Shown: positions 53,601 through 61,216 of the stretch, piece after piece
Layout: each line of letters opens with the position of its first letter
How positions within the stretch are numbered: position 1 is the stretch's first letter
Source: Limnomonas spitsbergensis
Lineage: Eukaryota > Chlorophyta > Chlorophyceae > Chlamydomonadales
Direction: 5' to 3'
DNA length: 64,000 nt
NCBI GenBank assembly: GCA_037349105.1
Contig: JAYJMM010000124.1
Location: forward strand, 6,122,001 to 6,186,000
Notes under the pieces: model-generated
Told to the model about the DNA's origin: nothing
Databases searched by the model: none
What the model saw: only the letters and a program-made list of their open reading frames with translations
Translations under genes and position numbers: made by a program

Positions 53601-53733
53601 CACTTTTTCAGTTTGACGTACAATTTATTGGAATCCAGTATTTTCATCACTTCTTCTAAGTGTTGAGGATGCTCTTCAATTGTTTTACTGAACATGATTA
53701 TATCATCGAGATAAACTGAAACACAATGGCTTA
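50636..53733 (-). mobile_element. Decayed Ty3/gypsy chromovirus, 5'-truncated
   Basis: Reading the minus strand from 53733: RT from the catalytic box on (VYLDDIIMFSK), with a frame break near 53525 at KVDPSL. RNase H follows (VICDASIQGIGAV, LNWTTGDQELWVV). The integrase has a zinc-binding part (H-x-H around DAPYSGHGDF, C-x2-C in TCACCQRNK) and MDFIEQLP with the first Asp. A stop codon replaces the residue before DRGSAFTGKF. Then comes SRSTAFHPQSDGQTERVNR with the last catalytic Glu. The end is a GPF-like segment (PNKWIGPFPI) and a chromodomain (FLVKWKTFGHEHNSWEP). A MITE splits the frame at 51032-51548. Gag, protease and most of RT are missing beyond 53733, where the large element's repeat begins. 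Confidence 0.92.
51032..51548. mobile_element. 517-bp MITE, PIF/Harbinger (Tourist)-like
   Basis: Terminal inverted repeats of 17 bp, GAGGCGATTCACACCGG, are exact at both ends (51032-51048 and 51532-51548) and flanked by TAA at 51029-51031 and 51549-51551. Removing the element and one TAA restores the chromovirus frame perfectly on the minus strand: ...NLAYKLDL joins PDTLRIHPVFH. A 3-bp TAA/TTA target duplication points to the PIF/Harbinger superfamily. There is no transposase ORF, so it is non-autonomous. An internal GACCGATTCACACC near 51117 partly repeats the end. Confidence 0.95.
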
Positions 53734-53978
53734 TGTCGCACCATTAAGCAGGAAACGCGCCAATATGGTAAACTCCGTAATCTCCGGTAAAGGCGCCTTA
53801 GAGAGGTGTCCTTCTACTCATAAACACGGTACATCACCGTACACACAGGCTCCTTGTACTTCAGACAAGAGCTGTTAACTAGCTACTGTAAGGTTCAGCC
53901 CTAGCAGGAAGTCTCTCTGCCTAGGGGTAAGTCTGGGTGTCCCTGTCTCGTGGGTACCGCCCCTACTACTTCACTCGC
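53734..53978. repeat. 245-bp direct repeat, unit 1
   Basis: Nearly identical to 54607-54850 (only a handful of differences by eye), starting TGTCGCACCAT and ending TACTTCACTCGC. It adjoins the end of the chromovirus. The 873-bp spacing could reflect tandem LTR ends, an LTR-internal duplication or a solo LTR next to a full one. Confidence 0.9.
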
Positions 53979-54606
53979 GATGTGCGCTTCAGGTCCGTGG
54001 CGGACTTCTCCCTCACGACAGTGATGGGCGCCTACGGGCAGACTTCGTGACTACTCACTGGCTGCGGGTGCTCAACGAGTTAAGCTTCTAGATTTGTATT
54101 TGTATGTCAGGCAATAGCTAGGGTTGGCGCAGGCCTTCAGGCCGTCTGGTCGCGATCCAGCTGGGCAATATCAGGTGCACCTACCGCGTCACACGTGGTG
54201 AGGGTACGGGATCGTAGACTGCGAACTACTGTTCTGCAGGGATCTCGTTCCTCAACTGAGGCCTTGTTCTCCTGCTATCTCAGCGGAGGCTGATATAGTC
54301 TTGACTTGAAGTAGGTACTGACGTTTGGAACACCTCGGGTCTCACGCACTGGTGACGGCCGGAGCTTGTTACAGAAGAGGTCTGTCCTTTTGAAAGGGAC
54401 GAAGTAGCTAGTTTGGCTATTGCCAAGAAATATATTGAATCAGTAAACCCCAATTCAGAGTACGGGAAAGCTAAACCCCTGGCGTAAGCGGGTTTCTAGG
54501 TTCCTATTCAAATAAGGAGGATCCGCAGGGAAGCTGCGGAGCCTCCGTGGTCGCTAACTGCGGCCTAAACGGTTCTGGCACGTATACTGTAATATACCGT
54601 GACAGC

Positions 54607-54850
54607 TGTCGCACCATAAAGCAGGAAACGCGCCAATATGGTAAACTCCGTAATCTCCGGTAAAGGCGCCTTAGAGAGGTGTCCTTCTACTCATAAACAC
54701 GGTACATCACCGTACACACAGGCTCCTCGTACTTCAGACAAGAGCTGTTAACTAGCTACTGTAAGGTTCAGCCCTAGCAGGAAGTCTCTCTGCCTAGGGG
54801 TAAGTCTGGGTTTCCCTGTCTCGTGGGTACCGCCCTACTACTTCACTCGC
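54607..54850. repeat. 245-bp direct repeat, unit 2
   Basis: Second unit of the repeat. It is followed by CCCCCCCGCTCCTC, a string also seen near 17600 beside the retroelement relic. Confidence 0.9.
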
Positions 54851-54974
54851 CCCCCCCGCTCCTCTGCGTTAAGCCTATCGGGCATGCGCTGGGAGCCGGA
54901 AAAAGGGGTCGGTACTGTTAGGAAGAAATTTCTGGCAATATGTACACCTCAGAAGATCAAAGTCTCAAAGCAAA

Positions 54975-55084
54975 TCTGCCTGGTTCAGGCCTTCTCCGCC
55001 TCTGCCTGGTTCAGGCTATATACACACATCTGCCTGGTTTAGGCCGTCTACGCGTATCTGCCTGGTTCAGGCTGTCTTCAAGGC
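54975..55084. repeat. Four-unit 26-28 bp tandem array
   Basis: TCTGCCTGGTTCAGGC recurs at 54975, 55001, 55029 and 55057 with small changes and 10-12 bp spacers. It lies between the integrase tail and the direct repeats, in the 3' untranslated or LTR part of the large element. Confidence 0.85.
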
Positions 55085-55603
55085 AAAATTCACCTAATCT
55101 CTGCAAGCAATGTGCACATACTGCGCGTCATTCTAAGCATCTCAGTTGCTCATCACCAAACTTGGCTGTTCATCAGAATCATCAGGCCAGGCTAAGTATA
55201 ACCGCTGCTCTCGCCCCACTGCGCCATAGACGCCTGGTCTTTAAGGCCACAGGAAATGCGCACCGCAGCAACGGCTTCTGCCCCCTTGGGTACTATCACT
55301 ACTCCACAAAATCAAGTCTTGTCGTCCATGCTCCAGCATATGTACTACCGCAGCCTTGCTGCTGCGGTTCTTTGAGAAACAAATTTTCATAACCCGTTGC
55401 GCTCTAGGTCTTGTCGCCACCTAGCATAAACTGCCATTGACTCGCTGGCCTCCGGCCCAGCACCTGCCGTGTACTAGGACCAGGCGCGCTGTGCCTGAAA
55501 GCGTCTTCTGCTGCTCAGCCTCTGCCCTTTCCTGCCGGTTGCGGTGTGAGTACCGTCACATGCTCAGCAGCCTTGCCGCTCTGGGCTCGGCCTTCCCTGA
55601 GGT

Positions 55604-56449
55604 TCAGGTATCGGTGCACCCTTCAAGTGCCGATTCCTCCTCCTCCCTCGCTGCTTCTTTGGCCACCTTGGCCCGTCTGGCAACTGCCCTCGGGGTGACA
55701 TTGGCCTCTCCCCGGCCAGTGGTGTACGAGATGTCGTACAACCCGTTCGCCATTGGCCTTGCGATGCCCCGCTCCATTTGCCGCGTGGCCGGGTTGGTGG
55801 CCGTGACCTCCACCTCAGGCTTATCCATGATGTCGGCATCCGGGGCCGCCCTGGCTGCTGCTCTGGCAGCTGGGCTTGGCCGCCCCTGGACGGCTGCGCT
55901 GCGCTCTGGCTCTGCCGCGGGCCCTGCTATCTCAGCGGGCCCAGCGACCTTGTCGTCCGGCTGGCACCGTGGGCACAACCAATCGCCCTCAGGCACCTCA
56001 TCAAGTGCTGGTACCAAGCAATCCATGTGCCAACCCGCAACTGGCAGCGCCTCTTTGATCCTAGCCACTCTGGCCAGGAGCAGGTCCGCTGCCTCCTCTG
56101 CTGTTGCCACCTTGGCGGTGCTCCATAGGTCCGCCCCCACTCTGGAGGGGAACGTGGGTCTCTGCCCAAAAAGAACCTCGTAGGGCGCCATGCGCGTGGC
56201 CTGCTGCGGCGAGCAGCGAAAGCCCAGCGCCACCCATGGTACCATCTTGTCCCAGGAATCGTCGCTGCTGCCCTCCTGGCAGCATTTGCGCAGTCCTGTC
56301 TTGAGAGTCTGGACTGCCCTCTCGGACAGCTCGTCTGCCTGGTTCCTGCGCTGCATCGGCCCAATCTGCCGCAGCGGATTCTCCCAGGCACTGCCTGTAC
56401 GTCGCTGCCACCTCCCCACTGCCAGAGCATGCGTTCCCTGCAGTAGCAA
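55604..56449 (-). pseudogene. Integrase C-terminus with PHD-like tail
   Basis: Minus-strand frame of 281 codons. LSERAVQTLKTGLRKC holds the last catalytic Glu of a gypsy integrase. WVALGFRCSPQQATRMAPYE and LFGQRPTFPS are the usual post-core segments. Then GWHMDCLVPALDEVPEGDWL followed by CPRC is the C-terminal half of a PHD finger. An Ala/Arg-rich tail ends at 55604. The zinc-binding HHCC part and the first two catalytic Asp residues of the integrase are not found upstream in any frame. The frame also differs from the methyltransferase frame. The matching tail at 18913-19557 shows that the PHD-like segment is conserved in the family. Confidence 0.8.
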
Positions 56450-58898
56450 GGGCGTAGTGGCTGGACATTAAAGTTGCACCAAGCACAGGATCCCTGTCCT
56501 GGCCTGGCAACCGGGCTCTGCGCATCATTTCTTCCGGTAATATTTTGGCACACTCAAGTGCCACAGTGAACCACGCACTCAACGCCCACGAATCCATGCA
56601 CCTGCCCAAGGCTGCCCTCCTGGCAGCCTCTGGGAAGTCTGGTCGCGGCAACGTGGATCCTACAGCATACCCCATGGCACGTTCACGTTCATTTGCATTG
56701 GGCTCCTGCAGATCCCCCATGGGCCTGTACACCATCCCATTCTGCCCATTCCTGAAAGAATATGATGCGGGCGTCGCCATCAAGCAGGGCAGCACCCTCC
56801 TGGGCTGTCCTGTCACATTGATGCGATACCCTCCGTTGTCTGGACAGGCGACCACCTGGGCCCTGCTGCCCTTGTCCAGAATATCATCCACGACCCCCTC
56901 ATGGGGCCTGGTTGAAGCGCAAATTACAAACTCGATATCCTCAGACGGGGCTATGTTCCCCCAGTAGTTGCGGGTACGGTGGGCGTAAGACCCCACCTGT
57001 GCCGCATCAAACAGTGCAGGCGTCCCCAGGACCCTACACACTTCATTGAACCCATCTACACTGGCCTTGGTGCTCCTCTGATTCAGCTGCATCGCAACAT
57101 TCTCAATCAGGTATGCGGGCGGCCTGGACAATTGCAGGACCTGCAAAGTGCCCAACAGCTTGACCAGCGGAAAGAAGGACTTGCTTCGTTCCCCTGCCAG
57201 CCCGCGCCCCTTGCCTGCTGATGAGAGGTCCTGACACTCCCATCCAGCCACCATAAACCACTGGCGCCCATCCTGGGCGCCTGCTCCCCGGAGGTGCTCT
57301 GCCGTAATGGCGTACACATCCTGTGGTAGCGCTCTGAACACATCCTCAAACGCTTTCACTGGAAGCAGCTGGGGAAATCGCTTGTGCAACTGCACCAACC
57401 GACCCCCAGCAATCTCCCTCACTTCTTCGCTGATATCCGCATACAAATATCGCACCACTGGAATTCCTGCTTTGAGCACCATTTCCAGCCCAGAGCACAT
57501 ACCTCCAAAGGGCTCAAAGAGGACCACTCCTTCTTTCTCCATGGTCCGCACAGCCTGTACCGGCAGGCACGCTGTGTCCACCCCTGCGAGTGCGTGAGGC
57601 GGTGCAACCCGGGGAAGGTCAGACAGTACTTCGCTGATCATTGTCCTGGCTCTGTCCCGGCCACTGAACGCCTGTTCTGCCGTACTGACAGGCTGAGCCT
57701 GCTCATCATCCTCAGTGGCGGCAGAGGATATCTCCTGCCCAACCACGCCTGTCGCACAAGCTGCCTCTGCAGCCCGCAACAATTTCACCCCCCTTCGTCC
57801 TTCCTGTGCCATACGGACCAACTGGTCGGCATGCCACTGGTTAACCCTGCTCATCCCTGTGAGCATGGCTACCTGCATTCCGCTCTCCTCCCCCCTGACC
57901 ACCGGCTCTGATGCTACTGCATCTAGCCTAGCTCCTGTGCGGTCAGCGGAGGACGGGAGAGGTGACCTGGACGGAATGTCCGCATTCTGGTGGCATGCTC
58001 CAGAGCGGTGGACAATGGTAATGTCCAGCTCCTGGAGCATGAGTGCCCACCTAGCGTGCTGGCCAGCCAGCGTCTGGTTGTCCATGAGGTAGGTCAGCGG
58101 CTCATGGTCAGTGATGAGGTGCACCTTGCACTTAAACAGCATGTGACGGTACGTGCGCGCGGCATACACTGCAGCCAGCATCTCCCCCTGAAATGAGGAG
58201 TAGTTCTTCTCACTCTTGTTCAGGGATCTGGACGTGCATGCAACCATATATTCACGACCACTGTCATCGCACTGCCCTAGCACTGCGCCAATGCCCTGCT
58301 TAGAGAAGTCAGTGTACAGCAAGAAGGGCCTTGGCGGTCCTTTGCCATCTGGCCCCGTTCCACTGTAATCCGGCCTGCGCAGGACCCTACCGCCCTCGCA
58401 CATCTCTGTTTTGATCCGCTGGAACGCCTGCGACTGCTCTGGCCCCCACACAAACGGGACCCCCTTGACCAGCAATGCATTGATGCATGCTGCCTTCTTG
58501 GAGAAATCCGGAATGTAGCAGCGGTAGAAGTTCAGGAAGCCCATGACTTCCTGAATGTGCTTCACCGTTGCGGGCTCAGGCAGCGCCATAACCGCTGCAA
58601 CTTTAGCTGCATGCGGCGTGAGACCCTGGGCCGACACGTTGTGACCCAGGTATTCCACTGTCGCACACCCAAACAACGACTTGTCAGGGTGTGCCCTCAA
58701 CCCGACATTGTGGAGCATGTCCAGCATGAGCTCCACATGCTTGATGTGCTCTGCTGGTGTATCACTGTACACCAGCAGATCATCAATGAAAGCCACACAA
58801 AATGAACTCAGGCCCGCTCTGGCGATCTCCTCTTCCATCAATCTCTGGAAGAAAGGAGGCCCATTGCGCAGCCCAAATTGAGCTTGGTGTACATCCAC
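56061..58898 (-). CDS. Pol ORF: RT C-terminus, RNase H and DNMT3-like cytosine-C5 methyltransferase
   Basis: 945 codons. Residues 5-140 are RT from FGLRNGPPFFQ through the catalytic FIDD (37-40) to the thumb. RNase H spans about 190-310, with Asp197 (YTDFSKQGIGAV), Glu239 and Asp264 (TDHEPL). After a 140-residue acidic linker, residues 455-785 form a methyltransferase in normal motif order. Motif I is FEPFGGMCSGL (461-471). Motif II is ADISEE. Motif IV is GWECQDLSSAG with catalytic Cys555. Motif VI is IENV (598-601). Motif VIII is AHRTRNYWGN (639-648), very close to the AHRARYFWGN of DNMT3. Motif IX is near 701-712. A DNMT3-like ERERAMGY and LGRCMDSWAL form motif X. The usual Pro before the catalytic Cys is Glu here. 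Codons after about 800 are out of frame with the integrase and are probably spurious. Confidence 0.88.
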   Translation of the reverse strand: MDVHQAQFGLRNGPPFFQRLMEEEIARAGLSSFCVAFIDDLLVYSDTPAEHIKHVELMLDMLHNVGLRAHPDKSLFGCATVEYLGHNVSAQGLTPHAAKVAAVMALPEPATVKHIQEVMGFLNFYRCYIPDFSKKAACINALLVKGVPFVWGPEQSQAFQRIKTEMCEGGRVLRRPDYSGTGPDGKGPPRPFLLYTDFSKQGIGAVLGQCDDSGREYMVACTSRSLNKSEKNYSSFQGEMLAAVYAARTYRHMLFKCKVHLITDHEPLTYLMDNQTLAGQHARWALMLQELDITIVHRSGACHQNADIPSRSPLPSSADRTGARLDAVASEPVVRGEESGMQVAMLTGMSRVNQWHADQLVRMAQEGRRGVKLLRAAEAACATGVVGQEISSAATEDDEQAQPVSTAEQAFSGRDRARTMISEVLSDLPRVAPPHALAGVDTACLPVQAVRTMEKEGVVLFEPFGGMCSGLEMVLKAGIPVVRYLYADISEEVREIAGGRLVQLHKRFPQLLPVKAFEDVFRALPQDVYAITAEHLRGAGAQDGRQWFMVAGWECQDLSSAGKGRGLAGERSKSFFPLVKLLGTLQVLQLSRPPAYLIENVAMQLNQRSTKASVDGFNEVCRVLGTPALFDAAQVGSYAHRTRNYWGNIAPSEDIEFVICASTRPHEGVVDDILDKGSRAQVVACPDNGGYRINVTGQPRRVLPCLMATPASYSFRNGQNGMVYRPMGDLQEPNANERERAMGYAVGSTLPRPDFPEAARRAALGRCMDSWALSAWFTVALECAKILPEEMMRRARLPGQDRDPVLGATLMSSHYALATAGNACSGSGEVAATYRQCLGESAAADWADAAQEPGRRAVREGSPDSQDRTAQMLPGGQQRRFLGQDGTMGGAGLSLLAAAGHAHGALRGSFWAETHVPLQSGGGPMEHRQGGNSRGGSGPAPGQSG

Positions 58899-61216
58899 AG
58901 CTCCGGTCCCATCCAGAATGCCGTCTTAGGCTGGTCCTCAGCTTTGGTCGGTATCTGCATGAACCCCGACCTGAGGTCCACCTTACTGAATATCTTGGCC
59001 GTACCCAGGTTCTGAAAAATTGTCTCCATCCTGGGGATGGCAAACTCCTGCTTAGCCGTACGCAGGTTCAACCTGCGCATATCGTGCGCTATGCGGTGAT
59101 CAGTCCACTCGCCAGTCTCAGCGCTCTTCTTGGCCGCAACCACAGAGTTGGCTGCAAACTTGATGGGACCCCCTTGGGGCACCTTCACAATGATACCTGC
59201 CTGTATCATCGGCTGGCACTTCTCTTTTAAGATGGCAGCCTTTGGAGGCGGCATGTCCCGCGACTTCTGAAAGCACGAGCTGACCTCGTCTTCCAAAGCC
59301 AATGTAAACTCACCCTGCGTGCCGCAGTAGCCTGGCAGGTCTTCCATGGAGTAAGCGAATGCTCCCTGGCGGTCCCTGAGGCTCTGCTCGAGGGACGCCT
59401 GCTGCTCCTCCGTGAAGTCAGGGTGCTTGCCCAGCAGCCATCCTTCTTCAGTCTTGACATATTCCGAAGGTGGTTCCACCACACCCCCTGGCTGGAACAT
59501 GTCGATCATTTCTGCTGCCTGCGGATCATCCTCCGCGGCTGGTGCTTCCCCTTCGGCGCTGCTGTTGCGCTGCCATTCCTCCCGCTGGCTGTAAGCCCCT
59601 CCTGCCCTGCTGGCACCCCCCAAAGAGATGACAGCCGGCGGGCGCAGCCAGCCTGACGTAAGCTTTGCCGCAGCCTCCTGGCTGGACACAAAAGCACCCT
59701 GGTCTGCTGTAAATCCCCCTCCTCGGACTCCCTGCCCAGTGGCCCTTGCACCCGGGATGCACGCTGACAGCAGGAGCCACACGAGCATCAGCTGGAATGC
59801 ACCCGTAAGCACTCCCTTGAATGCCGTACAGTTCAGGAGTCCCCTGCATGCTGGCGGCTGCCGCACAACTTGCGGCTGTTGCCCTGCTGGTTGCGCCACT
59901 ATAGGTTCTGCAGGTGGCCCTGGCCTCAACTGCTCTGTGGCCCATGTGATCTCCAGCTCCACCTGACTGATCTTGCCTGGCTGGCAAGGGCAATCCTTGC
60001 CCGGCCTGCTGCCACGATCCCTGTCTGCAACCTTCCACTGCGCATTCCTTGCGCGGCGCCTAGCCTTTTTTGACTTCTTTCCCTGAAGCTCGGCTGTTTC
60101 CGCCATGGCTGCATCGGCCCCCACTGGCCACGCTTCTGACGGCTGTCCCCTGTGGTGCTTGGCCTGCTGCCCCTGCCTGCTGGCGTGGCGCGGCCCTCCG
60201 CTGCCGTCTGCACCTGCAGATCCTGCTGGTTCCTTGCACTTCTTCCTGTTGCTCCCAGCGTTGGCACGCTGCATAGCCCGGTAGTCCATTCCGCTGGATT
60301 GAGCTGGGTTGCGCCACTGCTCTGGCCACCCACGGATAGGCCTACCCTGGCCTGGCTGGACCCCGTCTGCATATGCCTGTGCCAACACTCTCCCAAAGAT
60401 TATAATCTGCGCCCGCTGGACTGCACACATAGATCCCTGCAAAGGCCCGTCGTCTGCGACCCTGTACCATTCTCTGATCAGCAGAGGGCGCCTGCCCTTG
60501 ACCTCAGCTACTGCCGCCTCACGCTCCCAACGCGCTTGCCTGGCTTGCTGCAGTTCCCCTGGCAAGTCCAACCCCTGGGCGGCCCGTAACACCGCAGCCC
60601 TTTCGCTGGGGAGCTCCTCTTCCCAGGCGCAATACCACCTGCAGCCTTCTGCCTTGTCTGCTGCCAACTGCCGCCTTCTGATGGCTCCCAAGGGCGTGTC
60701 CCCCTCTGGGCAGTCCTTGGTCTGGTGGCCACTCTGGGCGCAGATGAGGCACCTGCCTTCCATCCCCTCTGGGACTGGACAGGCGTGATAGTCGTGCCCA
60801 TGCTTGCCGCATCGCAGGCATGGCTCCCCGGTAGCTGACCCATGGCCCCAGGCTGGTTGCACCAAGTCACTGCATCTATGGCATGCCCACACTCCTCTGC
60901 GGGTGCCGCCAATGCCCTTAGTGCCGGCACACGCCTCGCAGGCTGTACCGCTACACTTGCAGCACTTCCTGCTGGTCCCTTCCTCTAAGCTGACCATGCA
61001 ACCCAGACACTTCTGGGGCATGTCTGCGCCATCCCCGCGCAGTGGCTCCCCGCTGACTGCGCTGCGGCTGGTTAGGCTGCAATGAAGCTCTCTTGGCTGC
61101 GCCCCCAGCCCGGCTCTCTGGCCCGGGCGGGTGTTGCACTGGCGCCTGGCTGCAGGCGGGTCTCTCCCGGCCATTGCTGCCTGCCGCCGCCTGCGCACCC
61201 CTGTCGCCCTGCTCAT
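58838..61216 (-). CDS. Pol ORF: zinc fingers, hydrophobic segment, RT N-terminal half
   Basis: 792 codons. Residues 70-115 are a Cys-rich finger of RING/PHD style (CLGC, CCKC, CEAC, W-x-C-x2-C). Two canonical CCHC zinc knuckles follow at 133-146 and 156-169 (C-x2-C-x4-H-x4-C). A Lys/Arg patch lies near 380-390. Residues 472-491 are strongly hydrophobic (LMLVWLLLSACIPGA), odd for a gypsy polyprotein. RT begins near 655 (LKEKCQPMIQAGIIV) and reaches the first catalytic Asp in SKVDLRSGFMQIP (Asp747). The frame then runs out at LNLGCAMGLLSSRD. The RT sequence resumes one base back in the next ORF (LN|FGLRNGPPFF), so a base has been lost in the AATTTGGG run, or translation must shift. No aspartic protease motif (D-S/T-G) was found. 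Confidence 0.82.
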   Translation of the reverse strand: MSRATGVRRRRQAAMAGRDPPAARRQCNTRPGQRAGLGAQPRELHCSLTSRSAVSGEPLRGDGADMPQKCLGCMVSLEEGTSRKCCKCSGTACEACAGTKGIGGTRRGVWACHRCSDLVQPAWGHGSATGEPCLRCGKHGHDYHACPVPEGMEGRCLICAQSGHQTKDCPEGDTPLGAIRRRQLAADKAEGCRWYCAWEEELPSERAAVLRAAQGLDLPGELQQARQARWEREAAVAEVKGRRPLLIREWYRVADDGPLQGSMCAVQRAQIIIFGRVLAQAYADGVQPGQGRPIRGWPEQWRNPAQSSGMDYRAMQRANAGSNRKKCKEPAGSAGADGSGGPRHASRQGQQAKHHRGQPSEAWPVGADAAMAETAELQGKKSKKARRRARNAQWKVADRDRGSRPGKDCPCQPGKISQVELEITWATEQLRPGPPAEPIVAQPAGQQPQVVRQPPACRGLLNCTAFKGVLTGAFQLMLVWLLLSACIPGARATGQGVRGGGFTADQGAFVSSQEAAAKLTSGWLRPPAVISLGGASRAGGAYSQREEWQRNSSAEGEAPAAEDDPQAAEMIDMFQPGGVVEPPSEYVKTEEGWLLGKHPDFTEEQQASLEQSLRDRQGAFAYSMEDLPGYCGTQGEFTLALEDEVSSCFQKSRDMPPPKAAILKEKCQPMIQAGIIVKVPQGGPIKFAANSVVAAKKSAETGEWTDHRIAHDMRRLNLRTAKQEFAIPRMETIFQNLGTAKIFSKVDLRSGFMQIPTKAEDQPKTAFWMGPELWMYTKLNLGCAMGLLSSRD

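Noticed and set aside
55437..56183. A 248-codon plus-strand ORF over the retroelement tail.
   Set aside because: It is antisense to the integrase tail and PHD-like segment, which have clear homology on the minus strand; the GC-rich codons leave the opposite frame open.
58838..58898. Programmed -1 frameshifting in RT.
   Set aside because: The shift site is not a canonical slippery heptamer and lies inside a conserved enzyme core, where programmed shifting is not expected; a lost base explains it more simply.
55800..58898. Host DNMT gene next to, rather than inside, the retroelement.
   Set aside because: RNase H and the methyltransferase share one uninterrupted frame with no intron signals or start context between them, and integrase-tail sequence follows on the same strand.
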